From Sclerotinia nivalis (taxonomy: Eukaryota; Ascomycota; Leotiomycetes; Helotiales; Sclerotiniaceae), in the NCBI GenBank assembly GCA_029531795.1, contig JAPEIS010000010.1, positions 1 to 64,000 on the forward strand: a stretch of DNA of 64,000 nucleotides, written 5' to 3'. The position numbers and the translations under genes were made by a program. Below, in pieces: positions 1 through 12,239 of this stretch. The notes under the pieces were generated by a model. That model was not told where the DNA came from. It did no database searches and worked only from the letters and a program-made list of their open reading frames with translations. Numbering within the stretch: position 1 is the stretch's first letter; each line of letters opens with the position of its first letter.

Positions 1-124
1 CCCTAACCCTAACCCTAACCCTAACCCTAACCCTAACCCTAACCCTAACCCTAACCCTAACCCTAACCCTAACCCTAACCCTAACCCTAACCCTAACCCT
101 AACCCTAACCCTAACCCTAACCCT
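1..124. repeat. Telomere, CCCTAA repeats (left chromosome end)
   Basis: Twenty perfect CCCTAA units plus a partial CCCT. The C-rich strand reads 5' to 3' from base 1, which is the orientation of a left chromosome end. Two GGGTTA-like motifs in the opposite orientation follow at about 142-148 and 170-177. Confidence 0.98.
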
Positions 125-184
125 GATGCATATACACGCACGGGTTACCCTCTGGGTGGATTCAAAACTTACGGGTTACCTCTC

Positions 185-430
185 CCTTATATTATAAAGT
201 TATTTACATATATTATAAAGTTACTCATATATTATAAAGTTATCTACATATATTATAAACTTACTTATATATTATAAAGTTACCCATATATTATAAACTT
301 ATCCATATATTATAAAGTTACTTATATATAATATAATTACTTCATCCCATATATTATAAACTTACCTATATATTATAAAGTTATCTATATATACTATAAT
401 TACACTTTCTTATATATTATAAGATTATCT
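185..430. repeat. Subtelomeric 19-bp tandem repeat
   Basis: About a dozen degenerate copies of a 19- to 21-bp unit close to ATATTATAAAGTTACTCAT run directly behind the telomere. Copies differ by single substitutions (AAAGTT/AAACTT) and small indels. No coding potential is seen. Confidence 0.85.
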
Positions 431-839
431 ATATATTCTTATTATAAAATTTACAAAAAAATAAACTCTATGATTTAATAATAGAATTTTTTATTTCAAT
501 TTTGAAAATTTCTATTCTAGATAATATATTCAGATATACCTACGTTCGAAATAAATTTATTCCATCCACTTCGAGTACAGATATATCGAAATATATTTAT
601 TAAATTAGAAATTTTAAGAATTGAAATGAAGAATTCTATTATTGAGCGATAGAATTCTTTTTGATATACTTTTAAACTAAACACTAAATATATAGAATTA
701 AAATCTGTTTTCTTATTAAAAAATTAAAATTTCTAGTATAAGCATATCTAAATATATTAATTGAATTGAAATAAAGAATACTACTACTGAACCATAGATT
801 CTTTTTTGATATACCTTCAAAGTAAATACAAAATATATA

Positions 840-975
840 CATTAAACTATAATAAATAATATTATATAATCATTTACCTAATATTAATCATTCACCTAAT
901 ATTATATAATTATTCACCTAATATTAATCATTCACCTAATATTAATCATTCATCTAATATTATATAATCATTTAA
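840..975. repeat. Short tandem repeat, unit ATTCACCTAATATTAATC
   Basis: Around six copies of an 18- to 21-bp unit alternate between CTAATATTAATC and CTAATATTATATAATC versions. The DNA from 431 to 839 is AT-rich with no recognisable gene. Confidence 0.75.
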
Positions 976-1194
976 ATATTCTTTATAAATTCTATCTATT
1001 TATTCAAGATATAATAAATAAACTACTTACCGGGTTTGATTTAGAATACATTATACACTACCTCTTAAATGAATATTAAATCATTATATATTAAACTCTT
1101 CGCTTTTATAAAACGTTTATACGAATTTCATAATATTAACATTTAAATCAAAAATTGTAGGCTTCCTTATTAAATTCAAAATCCCTAAATTTAA

Positions 1195-1560
1195 AATAAT
1201 AATCCCTCAAATATTAAATTCAAAGCCTTATAAATTAATGATTCTCTAAATATTAAATTCAAACCCCTAATATTAAATAATCATTCCCCGAATATAAAAT
1301 TCAAAGCCCCTCAAGATATTAAATTATAAACCCCCAAATATTAAATTATAAACCCCCAAATATTAAATTCTATGCCCTTAGATATTATATTCTAAACCCC
1401 CAAATATTATATTCTATGTCCTCAGATATTAAATTCTAAAACCCCAAATATTAAATTCTAAACCCCCAAATATTAAATTATAAATCCCCTAATATTAAAT
1501 TCTAAACCCTCAAATATTAAATTATAAATCCCCTAATATTAAATTCTAAATCCCCAAATA
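1195..1560. repeat. Tandem repeat, unit near CCCCAAATATTAAATTCTAA
   Basis: Roughly 15 degenerate copies of a 20- to 24-bp unit, each with a C-run followed by AAATATTAAATT. Similar units recur between the larger repeats up to about 2400. Confidence 0.8.
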
Positions 1561-1595
1561 ATATATTATAAGATCTATAATAATAATAGATCCCT

Positions 1596-2690
1596 ATATA
1601 ATAGACTATTCCCCTATATCATCAGGATTGAATAGGGTACTTATAGCCTATAAAACCTTAATACTAATTTAATAATATTAAGATTTCAATCAAAAAGTCA
1701 AAGGATTTCCTATTAAATTAAAGACCCTCTAATATAAAATTCAAAGCCCTCTAATATAAAATTCAAAGCTCTCTATTATAAAATTCAAAGCCCTCTAATA
1801 TTAAATTCTAAGTCCCCAAATATTATATTATAAGATCTATAATAATAATAAACTTTTAAATAATAGATTATTCCTTTATATCATCAGAATTGAATAAAGT
1901 ACTTATAGCCTATAAAATCTTTATACTAATTTAATAATATTAAGATTTCAATCAAAAAGTTTAAGGGTTTCCCATTAAATTAAATGCCTTCAAATATTAA
2001 ATTTTAAGCCCCCTAATTAAATCATAATCTCTAAAATGATATTATAACTCTAATATTAAGCTTTTCCCCTATATCATTAGGATTGAATAGAGTACTTATA
2101 GTCTATAAAATCTTTATATTAATTTCACAATATTAAGATTTCAATCAAAAAGTCTTAGGGTTTTTTATCAAATTCAAACTCCTCAAATATTAAATTTAAA
2201 GCCTCAAAATATTAAATAATAATCCCCAAAGTACTATTATTCCCTTATATATTAAGCTTTTCCCTTATATCATCAGGATTGAATAGAGTATTTATAGTCT
2301 ATAAAATCTTAATACTAATTTAATAATATTAAGATTTCAATCAAAAAGTATTTAAATTCCCTTCAAAGTAAAACCCCTCAAATTTTAAATAAAATGCCCC
2401 AAAAATATTATATAATCCTTATATTATAGGCTTTACTATTATATCATCAGGATTGAATAGTGTATTTATAGTTTATAGAATCTTAATATTAATTTAATAA
2501 TATTAAGATTCTAATCAAAAAGTAATAGGAATAACCCTTATATTATAATAATCTAATCCTTATAAATATGCCTCAAAATCTCTATTTTTAGGCTTTACTA
2601 CTATATTATCAAGATTGAATAGTGTATTTACAATCTATAGAACCTTAATATTAAATATTAAAGCTCTAATCAAAAAGTATAAGGGATCTT
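1596..2690. repeat. Six-copy subtelomeric repeat (150-260 bp spacing)
   Basis: A core of about 100 bp contains ATCAGGATTGAATAG, then TTATAGCCTATAAA, then AATATTAAGATTTCAATCAA. It recurs six times, with the ATCAGGATTGAAT motif at 1621, 1883, 2076, 2272, 2456 and 2608. Similarity fades toward the centromere-side copies. The spacers hold the short repeat described at 1195-1560. Confidence 0.85.
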
Positions 2691-3488
2691 TTCTATATTT
2701 AACTCTAATACCCAATATTACCTATATTAATTTTATATATACTCATCAATATATATAAAAGATTTCTAGAGTAAATTATAGAGTCTATAAGCTATAAAAA
2801 CCCAAAATATTATATCAAAAAGTGATATTAAAGGTCTAAATTTGAAGAGTTAAATCTAAAATAACTTATTAAAACCTATAAAGTATTAATATTAGAATCA
2901 TTATATATTGAATACTTTTCAGTTTATTTTTTTTATATACTCATAGAGTTCTTATTAATCGATTTTCTATATACAATCGATTTATACTAAAAAAATAATT
3001 TCCGATAAATGATTTTATATACAAAATGATTATTAATAATATTAACTCTCAGTGATCCCTTTTATAAGTATATAAAATCTAAATTATAGATTTACACATT
3101 CTATAATTATATAATGAAAACTCACTAGGAGTTTATTGGAAGGGAAGTTCACCAGAGATAATCATTCAATATATTTAAGTTTATATTGAATAATTATAAT
3201 CAATAATTAAAACCTATAAGAGAACTTATAAATAAAGCTCACTGAGAGTATGATATAGATTTTGAACTCTATAAGAGAGCTTATAAAGGGATCTATATAT
3301 AAAACTCATTGAATATAGTCATTTTATATAAATGAAATCAATATGGTGAAATTATTTTTATAAAAAAAGCTTTCAATATTATAAAATAAATTCAATATAA
3401 TAAATTCATAATAATAAATTCAATATTATATAAATCATTAAATATAGAATAATATTTAATAAGAAAATCATTAATAATATTATATATT
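2691..3488. other. AT-rich subtelomeric DNA, no gene seen
   Basis: Extremely AT-rich sequence with no open reading frame of credible composition. I see no recognisable element here. Confidence 0.6.
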
Positions 3489-3675
3489 ATGTATATTACG
3501 TTATTAATAATATTACTATTATATGTTATATATGTTATATTATTAATAATATTACTATTATATATTATATATATTATATTATTAATAATATTATTATTAT
3601 ATATTATATATATTATATTATTAATAATATTACTATTATATATTATATATATCATTATTATATATTATATATATT
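3489..3675. repeat. 39-bp AT minisatellite, left part
   Basis: The unit contains TTATTAATAATATTACTATT followed by TATA-rich sequence. Unit starts fall at 3501, 3540, 3579 and 3618, an exact 39-bp period. The same array resumes at 5512, on the far side of a transposon. Both strands read open here only because the repeat lacks stops, so these frames are not genes. Confidence 0.9.
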
Positions 3676-3676
3676 A

Positions 3677-5511
3677 ATATAGTTTATCATCATATGAACT
3701 ATATCATTATATAGGTCATTTTTACCTCAATTCGTATATTCAAATTTATATTATTCAACAACTACTAAATCAATTAATTGAAACTATTAAGAATCTAATA
3801 ATCTAAGATCTATTATATTGATTTGACAAGTTCTTGAATTATGACCTAGCTTTCTACATTTATTACAGTATCTATTAGAAGATACTTCCCCATTAGAATT
3901 CCCTTTATTTTGATACTCGTCATATTGAATCTGAATATCAATCTCTTGTTGAGATAATATATCTTCAGCTTTCTATCCAATAAGTACTCCTTCATTATAT
4001 AATTGAATCTTTTTAATATATCGATATTTACTTAATACTTCATTTGTCTTTCGAAATATACAATTCTCTATATTTAAAAGTGTATTCTTATAAGCTAATC
4101 TCTTTATATCCTTAACTAGAATTAATACAATCTCAAATATAAATGTAAAGAAGCTTGATTGATAATAAACTATTCAAGATTTTACTAAAGTTGATTATGA
4201 AAGAGCTTCAATTAGATTATAAAGTGTTTAAAAGACCCAATAGTTTAAATCGATGAATAAAAAGATAAACATACGAATTCGAATATCTAGTTTTGAGAGT
4301 ATAGCTTGAGGATCGAATAGTATTAGATCTATTTCTCGAAAGTCAGTTTTCATATTCTGAGCTGTAATTGATTATTGATATACAGTTTTGAAAGCTATAA
4401 AGAATTCAACCTTCGAGATATGATTGATATGAGCCTTGATAAATCCTTCAATTTGATAACTATATACCTGTTTCAATACACCAAAATATCCAACATCAAA
4501 TGATTGGATTAAATGATTTGAATACAATAGTAACTTTACCGTTATTATATTATTTGACTTGTAATATAACTGAAAAGATATCGATTCGTGATTTTCATAT
4601 TCATCTAGTATTAGCATTCGATATTTGCTCTTTGTTCGATGAATTATATACTTATCGAAGTGTTTTAATTATTCTAATCTTGTTTCATTATTCATCTATC
4701 TATTAGAAATAGGTTTAATAGTTCAATCTATAGGAAAATCGCTTTCTATATACCAATTAGAAAAGTGATATTATCCTTGTACTATTAAAAATGATAATAT
4801 AATTTCCTTTTCTCCATTACTATATATAATCGCTGTAGCCTATTCTCTATTGCTTGATTATATTGCTTTGTTTTTGCTATTTCGTTCAATATTAGTTACA
4901 ACTATTCTAGAGTATATTATACCTATTATGAAATCGGTTTCGTCGAAATTGTAGAAATTGCAATCCAGAATACTATATTTCATTTGTATATTCGATACCA
5001 ATCGAAACCACTTTTCAATAAGTTTGGGATCTTCACAAAAAGCTTTTTGAAAATCATAAATACAATTAAAATATATCTTTAATACTATATAACGTTTTAC
5101 AAATCGATAAACCCAAAGCTTTCCAACTTTCTTTGTATCTTTTGATTCGAAAATGTAATTCGCTATATCTTTTACATTCTTAAGTTTAGATAAAAACCCT
5201 TTATTATCTATATCAAGTATATATTGAATAATCACTTCCTTTTTCAATTCTATAATCTTATAAATTTTGTATCGATATTCTGTACGAAGGATAAAACCGT
5301 CCATTCTATACTGAATCGTTGTATACAGGATATTATACAGTTTAGCAACCTTCCGAATGCTTAGTTTTTTGTCTTTTTGAATAACTTCGATAACTAAAAA
5401 GATTCGTACTTCTTTATTATTCGTTTCCATCATAGATTATTGATAAATTGCGTATTGAAATGAAGAGATAATAATTGAGGTAAAAGTGACCCATATAATA
5501 ATAAACCATAT
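3677..5511 (-). mobile_element. Fot/pogo-type DNA transposon, full length, RIP-mutated
   Basis: A 1,835-bp element bounded by TA duplications (3675-3676 and 5512-5513). The terminal inverted repeats read ATATAGTTTATCATC at the left and, reverse-complemented, ATATGGTTTATTATT at the right. They continue inward to a shared TTTTACCTCAATT. Size, TA target and the transposase inside all fit the Fot1/pogo group. The ends match those of the MITE at 22694-23129 apart from G-to-A/C-to-T changes and a few small differences. The element interrupts the 39-bp minisatellite. Confidence 0.9.
3780..5433 (-). pseudogene. Fot/pogo-type transposase, broken by stops
   Basis: The first 191 residues are open from ATG at 5433. 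They hold a psq-type helix-turn-helix (SIRKVAKLYN near residue 25), a CENP-B-like helix-turn-helix (VGKLWVYRFVKRY near 103) and the start of the DDE domain (YNFDETDF, first catalytic Asp). A second open stretch at 4372-4617 carries LLILDEYENHES (second Asp) and SNHLIQSFDVGYFGVLK, both family signatures. A zinc knuckle of pattern C-x2-C-x3-GHN-x-R-T-C lies near 3835-3885, as in Fot-like C-termini. Stops between these blocks are TAA/TAG of the kind RIP makes. The protein would have been about 550 residues and is now inactive. Confidence 0.88.
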
Positions 5512-5943
5512 TATATTATTATTAATATTACTATTATATATTACATATATTATATTATTAATAATATTACTATTATATATCATATATATTACATTATTAA
5601 TAATATTATTAATAACTCTTAATCCTTTAATATAATATAAATATAATTTAAAACCTTGAATATTATAAATTCAATATCATTATAAAATCACAAAATTATT
5701 CAAAATATTATTAATATAAATTATTTCATTTATTCTATCTAAAATCTTAAAACTATATTATATAAAATGTAGGTTTTTATATTTAGAATAATAACATTAA
5801 AAATTTATTATCTATTAATATAAAAATCATTTAATCTTTGCATTTCAATTTCATTATTAAAAATATTAATGATTTAAAATAATGATTTATAATTTCAACT
5901 CAAAGTAACTTCCCCCAAAAAAAATCAATAAAAAAAGTCTGAA
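5512..5943. repeat. 39-bp minisatellite, right part, then AT-rich spacer
   Basis: 5512-5612 continues the minisatellite interrupted by the Fot-like element. 5613-5943 is AT-rich and lies just past the stop codon of the helicase gene. It is presumably that gene's 3' region; no other feature is seen. Confidence 0.75.
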
Positions 5944-8900
5944 TCACTTTAATTCTTTAATAAGAAAATAGAAACCATAAATAGAATCTGTATCAATCTC
6001 TTCAATATGCTTTTTACTTAGAAACTTCTTATAAAAAGTAAATCGATTATTAATAGTCTCAGAGTGAAAAAAGGTTTTAAGAAATTCATTCGACGGATTA
6101 TTAGACCAAAGGAAATCATGAATTTGCTGTCTAGTATCCCAAATAAAAGCAAGTAAAAAAATCATATAAAATTTAGGAAAAACACAATCTTCTTTATTAT
6201 TCATTCTTTTTAAAACAGAATAGAAATGAATAGGAAATAAACATTTAAAACAACAATTATCTGGAACTAAAAAAAAATGGAAATTATTAAATTCTCTCAT
6301 CTTCTTCTCTATAAAATGATCTTCTAAATAATCATTCCAACTAGAACAATCACTAAATTTATGATCTCCCTTTACAAAAGATTCATCTAAATCATATAAT
6401 TGAATTATACTACAAATCCAACACTTATTTAAATATAAATCAGTTACTGTTGTATAAACAATTCTCCTCCTCCTTTTATTTTCAATTCTTTGAGCTCTTA
6501 TATAATGAACTTGTATATTTTTAAGCTCCTCTCTTTCTGTACATAAATCATATATCTCTTGAAAGGGTAAACATTCTTCTGTAATATTATTATCTAAATA
6601 TAAATCGATAACTTTTCGTTTACATATAGATTCCCTTAAATATTTACGTAATTCGGTTCTATCTGAATCAAAATCACTAGGTTTATTATTCTCTTCAGAT
6701 TTATTATAAAAGAAACAAGACTCACTAAGTCTTAAATCTCTTCCCCCCCTATTAGAACCCTGTAAAAATCCAATAAAAGATTAACAAAATTTAAAATAAA
6801 TCATTAGACGCACACTAGAATAATCAATTCCTTCTTCTAAACCAGATGTACTAACAATAATTCGATTAAAATCATTAAAAACATTAAAAAAATCATTTAA
6901 CACGCGATTTTGCTCCAATAAACTTAAATCAGAATGATAAAAAGAACAATTTAAAAAACTAGACAAGGAATTTACATCTTTTTTAGAAGGACCAAAAATA
7001 ATGATTTTATCCTTATTACTTAAAAATGACGTGATTTTAAAATCTTCAATATAAGTTCGAACTTCAGTAAATTGATTTTCTATATTGAATGAATCAAAGA
7101 TCTTAGCTTTATAAACAATATTATTTCGAGTACTAGGTGCTCTAATAATTGAAATATTCTGTAAAGATAAATGATTCATTAATTGCTTTTCAATAGAAAG
7201 AGGCAAGGTACCAGTTAAAAAAACGAATTGACATTTAGTCAATAATAGAGATCTAAAACGAAACATAATATTACGATAATGAGAGCTAGTAACTAATAAA
7301 TGACACTCATCAATTATAAATCGATCTATCTTCTTTTCATTAATCAATTCAGTCAACTTCACTATAAAGCTTTCTTTCATAATTGATTCAATACTAATTA
7401 AAGTAAGATTTTTAAACTCTCGATTTTCTTCCCAAACGGAACAAGGAATATTGAAACTTTTAGCTCTATTTAAAATATCAGCTTTTAAAGCAATCAAAGG
7501 GATAATCACAATAGTAATTTTGGAAGTTATTAATGAACTAGTCAATAAATAGCTTAAAGATTTACCACTATTAGTAGGCAAAACCCCTAAAATATATGGA
7601 ACTTTTAATAATATACTTTTTATCAAAGTCTCCTGTTCTGAGATTCTAAAAGAGGCAGTTGAATCATTTAAGAACTCTCTCAATAATTGATTCAATATAA
7701 TACTAGAAGAAGCAGTATTAGAAAATGATTGAAATTCTGAAACTTTCAATTTTTTAATCATTTTATTAGAATTATCATCAATAGAACTACTCTGTCGATG
7801 ATGCTTGCGAGGATTGATTGAATCGGATTCTTTACTATATCTAACTAATAGACTATTTAATATTGAATCTTTTTCTTTTAATATAGTTTGATTCCTAATA
7901 GTCAAACTACTAACAAAAGGACTTACTTCAACCCTATAATCTTTCAACCCGAGAAATTCATGAAATCGCAAACTTAATTCTAAATATTTATTTTGCTTAT
8001 TTAAAGGAATATTTTTAAATGTAGTACTAGAACGCCCATAATGCATATAATCAATATCTGAAGTATGTCCCATTAAACTACTTTGAATTTGATGTGCGCT
8101 AGCTTCATTCAAATCATCTTCAAGAGTTAAATCACTTAAATTAATCTTTTCTTTCATAAATTCTCTCATAATTCCTACAATTATTTGTCTATATTTTTGA
8201 AGATTCAAATTAAGATCTAATATTGATTCAGAATATTTTTTAAGAATATAAGAAAGATCGGAAGAAACGAGAGAACGTTGATTGAAATACCCTAAATAGG
8301 GATTCATTAAATTGAAATCGAATTTAGTACTAGTAATATTCAATGCTTTTATAAAAGGATCAACACAAACAATATATTTTAATAAGATATTAGAAACAGA
8401 TATAGGTAAATATTTAAGCTTTGAAGCACGAAGTTCTGTACGAGATCTTGATTTATCAGCAGAGATATTTGTAATAAATAAAGAACTTCCAATATCTAAA
8501 AACAGTTCTCTCTGATCTTTATTAGAATTCTGATACCTTAATGTACACAATTCAGTACCTCTTGAAGGTAAACCACTAGTTAAATGAATTAGTAATAAAA
8601 GCATCTTCTTGAATTTCAAAATATCTTTAAGGTAATTCTTATAATTCGATTTATTCAACTTTAAATTATTGTTCGAAATTACAAAGAAATGATCTCTTAA
8701 TCTTTCAATATCAATCACTTTATTGATTAGAAATTCGTCATTAAACTTAACATTGGGATGAAAATCTTTGAATGATTTAAAGGGAGTTTTATTTTCACGA
8801 TCTTCATATTTACTAAAATCTTCCAATCTAATGTGTGAGAATTCACCCAAATCAATATTCATTAAAATTGATTCATTAAAAAAAGAATAAGTAGAATTTA

Positions 8901-10841
8901 AAATCGATTTAAATAGCTCCTTTAGATTATCCACACGAATAGTAATATCTCTATAAGAAAGCGTATTCACTTGAGTAGAGCTAATAATAATTAAACTCTC
9001 ACTAGATAATTCTTTATTCACTTTAAAAGCATAACTTCGATGCAATAGAATTTCAGCTAATGCATTTTGACTATGATTCTGAAAGTAATTAATCATAAAT
9101 CTAGATAAAATCGAATTCAAAATATAAGTGGGATGAATGATTAATTGACGAATAGAATATTCAACTACGAATAATTGACTACAATAAATAAAATGAGAAT
9201 AAAATTGGGATAATTGAAGGGTATCTCGAATGGAATTATTATTTCTAATAGATTGGCAAGCGAAGAAGCAATTAATAGGACTATCGAAGATATTTAAATC
9301 AGTCTTTTGTTTAAAGCATATAATTATAATATCTAAAATTAAATCTCTCATCTCAATCAATAATTCATTATCTGAATCATTAATTTTAATAAAATTTTCA
9401 ATAATATTATTAGAATCATTTTCTAAAGAATTCAATTCAGATGATTTAAATGAATCAGATGAATCAGATGAAACAGATGAATCATTTGAATCATCTGAAT
9501 CATCTGACTCATTTAAATCATCCGAATTAGATTCTTCAGAATCGCTTAAAACAATCGAATTATTATTCTCTTCTTGATTCAAATTCAAACTATTAAATTT
9601 GACCTTATTAGCTCTTTTAATGAAAGACTTTTTACTGCTTTTTATATTAGATTCTAAAAACCTTTCAGAATCTAGAATCTCATTGAAATCCACAGCTTTT
9701 TTAAGTAATTCAATCACTTTAGCTCTTAAATCATTAAAATCAGAATAAAAAACATTAGGGTGTTTGAAAGAGGTATACATAATGAAACTAAAAAAGGTTT
9801 GAAAAAAAGTGAAATATTTAGTACGACTATTAGGATTATGAAGAGGTTTAAACCCCTTATTTCTAATCTTATCTTTTTCAAAGCTATTCAAAATATTTAG
9901 ATGAGATTTATTCAGAAATACTACTTTCTCTAAACTTAGATATAATAAGATTTCTAAATTAGAAAGGATTGAGCTATACGACTCTCAGATACAATATGAA
10001 AATTAGAACAAGATTTTAAATCATTAATATCAAACTTTTGAATATATTCAATATATCTAGTACGTTCTTGAAATGGAGTAAGATTTTCTAAACCAACTTT
10101 AGTAGAATTAATCTTTTGTTCGATACCCTTTAATTTAGAATCAAAAGTATTCTTCCAATTCTTTTTAATTAAATTCAAATTGAGAGAAGAAGATGATAAA
10201 TCATTATCTAATTCATCATTTACTTCAATAATATCATTTCGAATTGAATTAGAATTTTCATTAGAATGATTCTTTTCTTTAATTTGAACTTCGAAAAATA
10301 AACGATTAGATAATAACTCTTGCCCTGAAATATTCTTGATTAAATCAAAACGCAGATCGAAAGCAATATCTTTATGATTAGAATTGAGATGTTTTTTTAG
10401 ATTTTTTAGATTAGATTTAATGAGATTACAAATAGAACATTGAAATAGAGATTTAAGAGGTAATTCAGGAAAACAAAGAATAGAAAATTCAGATTGAAAT
10501 AATTGAATTAATTTTAGATTGTTTTTCATAGATTCAATGCTTAAGGAATTATAAATAATACAGGCTTTTTGAATCAATTCTTTTTTATGAAGTGAATTTA
10601 AATCGAAAAAGTGTTTTTCCTGAAGATGAATTTTGAAGTTTTGAATACAAACTCCACAGATATCACAAAGAATAAATTGAAATGCAGAATAATAAGAAAT
10701 AAATGAAACTTCATTAATCTCTTGAAAAGCTAATTTAGTTTGAAAGTCCCCAGTTTCTCTAAAATGACTAAATAATTCATTAGTATTGAATTCGAAATAA
10801 TTAGAAGAAGAATTGGAAAGAGAGTTTTGATAATTAGCCAT
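5944..10841 (-). CDS. Telomere-linked RecQ-type helicase (TLH)
   Basis: A superfamily 2 helicase of the type found next to fungal telomeres. The N-terminal frame (ATG at 10841, 295 residues) has two C-x2-C...H zinc-finger-like segments (LCDICG..., FQCSICN...) resembling the OrsD-type domain of such proteins. It joins the long frame (about 9985 down to 5944) through either a roughly 50-nt intron (GTATAG..TTTAG, about 9914-9963) or a frameshift. Numbering from 9891, helicase motifs are TNSGKS (773), DECH (861), LTGT (892) and STSGLEEGIDY (1014). RecQ motif VI appears as QGSNRGGRD, encoded just below 6750. A Ser/Asp-rich repeat occupies residues 110-160. The frame stays open to the TGA at 5944 except for one TAA at 6781-6783, between motifs V and VI. 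A Cys/Arg-rich C-terminal region follows. Either a pseudogene with one nonsense codon or a sequence error. Confidence 0.85.
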
Positions 10842-10854
10842 TTTTAATAAGAAT

Positions 10855-11150
10855 TTAAAGGTTTCGAAGGATTTGAAGGTTTCGAAGGGTTTGAAGGTCT
10901 TGAAGGGTTTGAAGGTCTTGAAGGGTTTGAATATCTTGAAGGGTTTGAAGGTTTTGAAGGGTTTGAAGGTTTCGAAGAATAGATTTCGAAGAGTGTGAAG
11001 GTCTTGAAAGGTTTCGAAGGGTGTGAAGGTTTTGAAGGGTTTGAAGGTTTCGAAGAATAGATTTCGAGGAATTGGAAGAATCTGAAGATTTCGAAGAGTA
11101 TGAAGGTTTTAAAGGTCTTGAAGGGTTTGAAGGTTTTGATTTAGAACTGA
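10855..11150. repeat. 18-bp GA-rich minisatellite upstream of the helicase
   Basis: About 15 copies of a unit near GAAGGTCTTGAAGGGTTT, with variants TTCGAAGG and TTTTGAAGG. It starts within 20 bp of the helicase ATG, so it occupies the 5' untranslated or promoter region. It is less AT-rich than its surroundings. Confidence 0.9.
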
Positions 11151-11336
11151 ATTCTGAAGAATAGAAATCAGAATAAAAGCTTCAATATCAATAGATCTCA
11201 TTGTTTATTGATAGTTGCTATAGCAATACATTCTTTACTTACTATACAAAAGTCTAAGCTTTAAACAAATTCTAAATTGAACCCTCAAAGATTGATTAAT
11301 ATTTCTAATTTGATACAAATCCTTTGATTCAAAAGG

Positions 11337-11735
11337 TAATTCGATTCTGATTTCAAACAAATAAAATTAACTTAATTCTCTACACAATTCGATTTTGAAA
11401 TTCAAAAAAAGATTCAAATTGAATCGTAGAGGAGTGGTGACCAAATGATGACTTTTTGCAGGTCACCACTCCCCTGTTTTTATCAATTATCCAAGCGTTT
11501 TTTGTTCCTCTTCAAAATCAATCATTAGGGTTAATACTACAGATCATACAATTCAAAAGATAATTCAATTCTAATTTGATAAAAAGTAAATTCAATTGAT
11601 TCTCTATATGATTCGATTTCGAAATTTCAGAAAAGATTTAAATTGAATCGTAAAGGAGTGGTGACCAAATCGAGACTTTTTGCTGAATCACTATTCCTTT
11701 GTCAAAATGGGTCACCACTAGTGGTGACCACCAAA
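11337..11735. repeat. Direct duplication with GGTCACC hairpins
   Basis: Two diverged copies of about 120 bp start near 11337 and 11563; both end in AATCGTA(G/A)AGGAGTGGTGACCAAAT. The first copy ends in a 12-bp perfect stem, GGAGTGGTGACC at 11431-11442 pairing with 11461-11472, around an 18-nt loop. The second is followed by the perfect 20-bp palindrome GGTCACCACTAGTGGTGACC at 11710-11729. These may be ends of a small inverted-repeat transposon; no target duplication was found. Confidence 0.7.
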
Positions 11736-11739
11736 AAAA

Positions 11740-12230
11740 TCCTTAGAATAATAGTTAGATTTCGCAAGGTAAGGGGAAGTAAGTGTTTGAAAAACTTCGA
11801 TTGGGAAAACGATGACTTGCCGGCAGTATCGAACTTCTTAGGGTTAATTTTGATCAATCATATCTTCATCTACGATTTTTTTATGATAATATAATTAAGT
11901 ATAGTATTACTTCGTAGTACATAGACTTGGGTTATCAGATTTTCATTATTTTATTCAAAAGCTAGAAGTCTTCCTTAGGGTTAGAATGTTCGTTGTTTGA
12001 AAAACCTCGATTCGGAAGGCGGTGGACCCATCGGCAGTACTACGCTTTTCGCCAAATCGAGAAGTGCAGCACCACAACACCTACCTTTCATCAACCATAA
12101 CTCCTCCTACAACTTCTCAATAATAAAATAAATGATTGTGCTGTGTTTGTCATGTTATTTAGAAGGGAATGCATACCTAAATTTCCAAAATCATATCCTG
12201 ACCCGGACCCCATATTTACTCTTCTAGTAT
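11740..12230. other. Moderate-GC segment with a duplicated motif, no gene
   Basis: GTTTGAAAAAC(T/C)TCGATT followed by GGCAGTA occurs at about 11783-11830 and again at about 11993-12040. Open frames are short and have no recognisable product. Base composition is clearly less AT-rich than on either side. Confidence 0.5.
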
Positions 12231-12239
12231 ATTTTATAG

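Noticed and set aside
1596..2690. Considered a CRISPR-like array
   Set aside because: Repeats are long, diverged and AT-rich in a eukaryotic subtelomere; spacers are themselves repetitive.
3392..3677. Open frames on both strands rich in Ile, Asn and Tyr
   Set aside because: They are the 39-bp AT repeat read through; both strands are open for lack of stops and composition is that of the repeat.
9914..9963. Considered a decisive intron in the helicase gene
   Set aside because: A GT..AG pair restores frame but the donor GTATAG is weak; a simple frameshift explains the data equally well, so it is only mentioned as an option.
5944..10841. Considered a Starship captain because of the recombinase-like segment
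   Set aside because: The protein is dominated by a RecQ-type helicase and sits at a telomere; no cargo boundaries or captain-type DUF3435 layout were seen.
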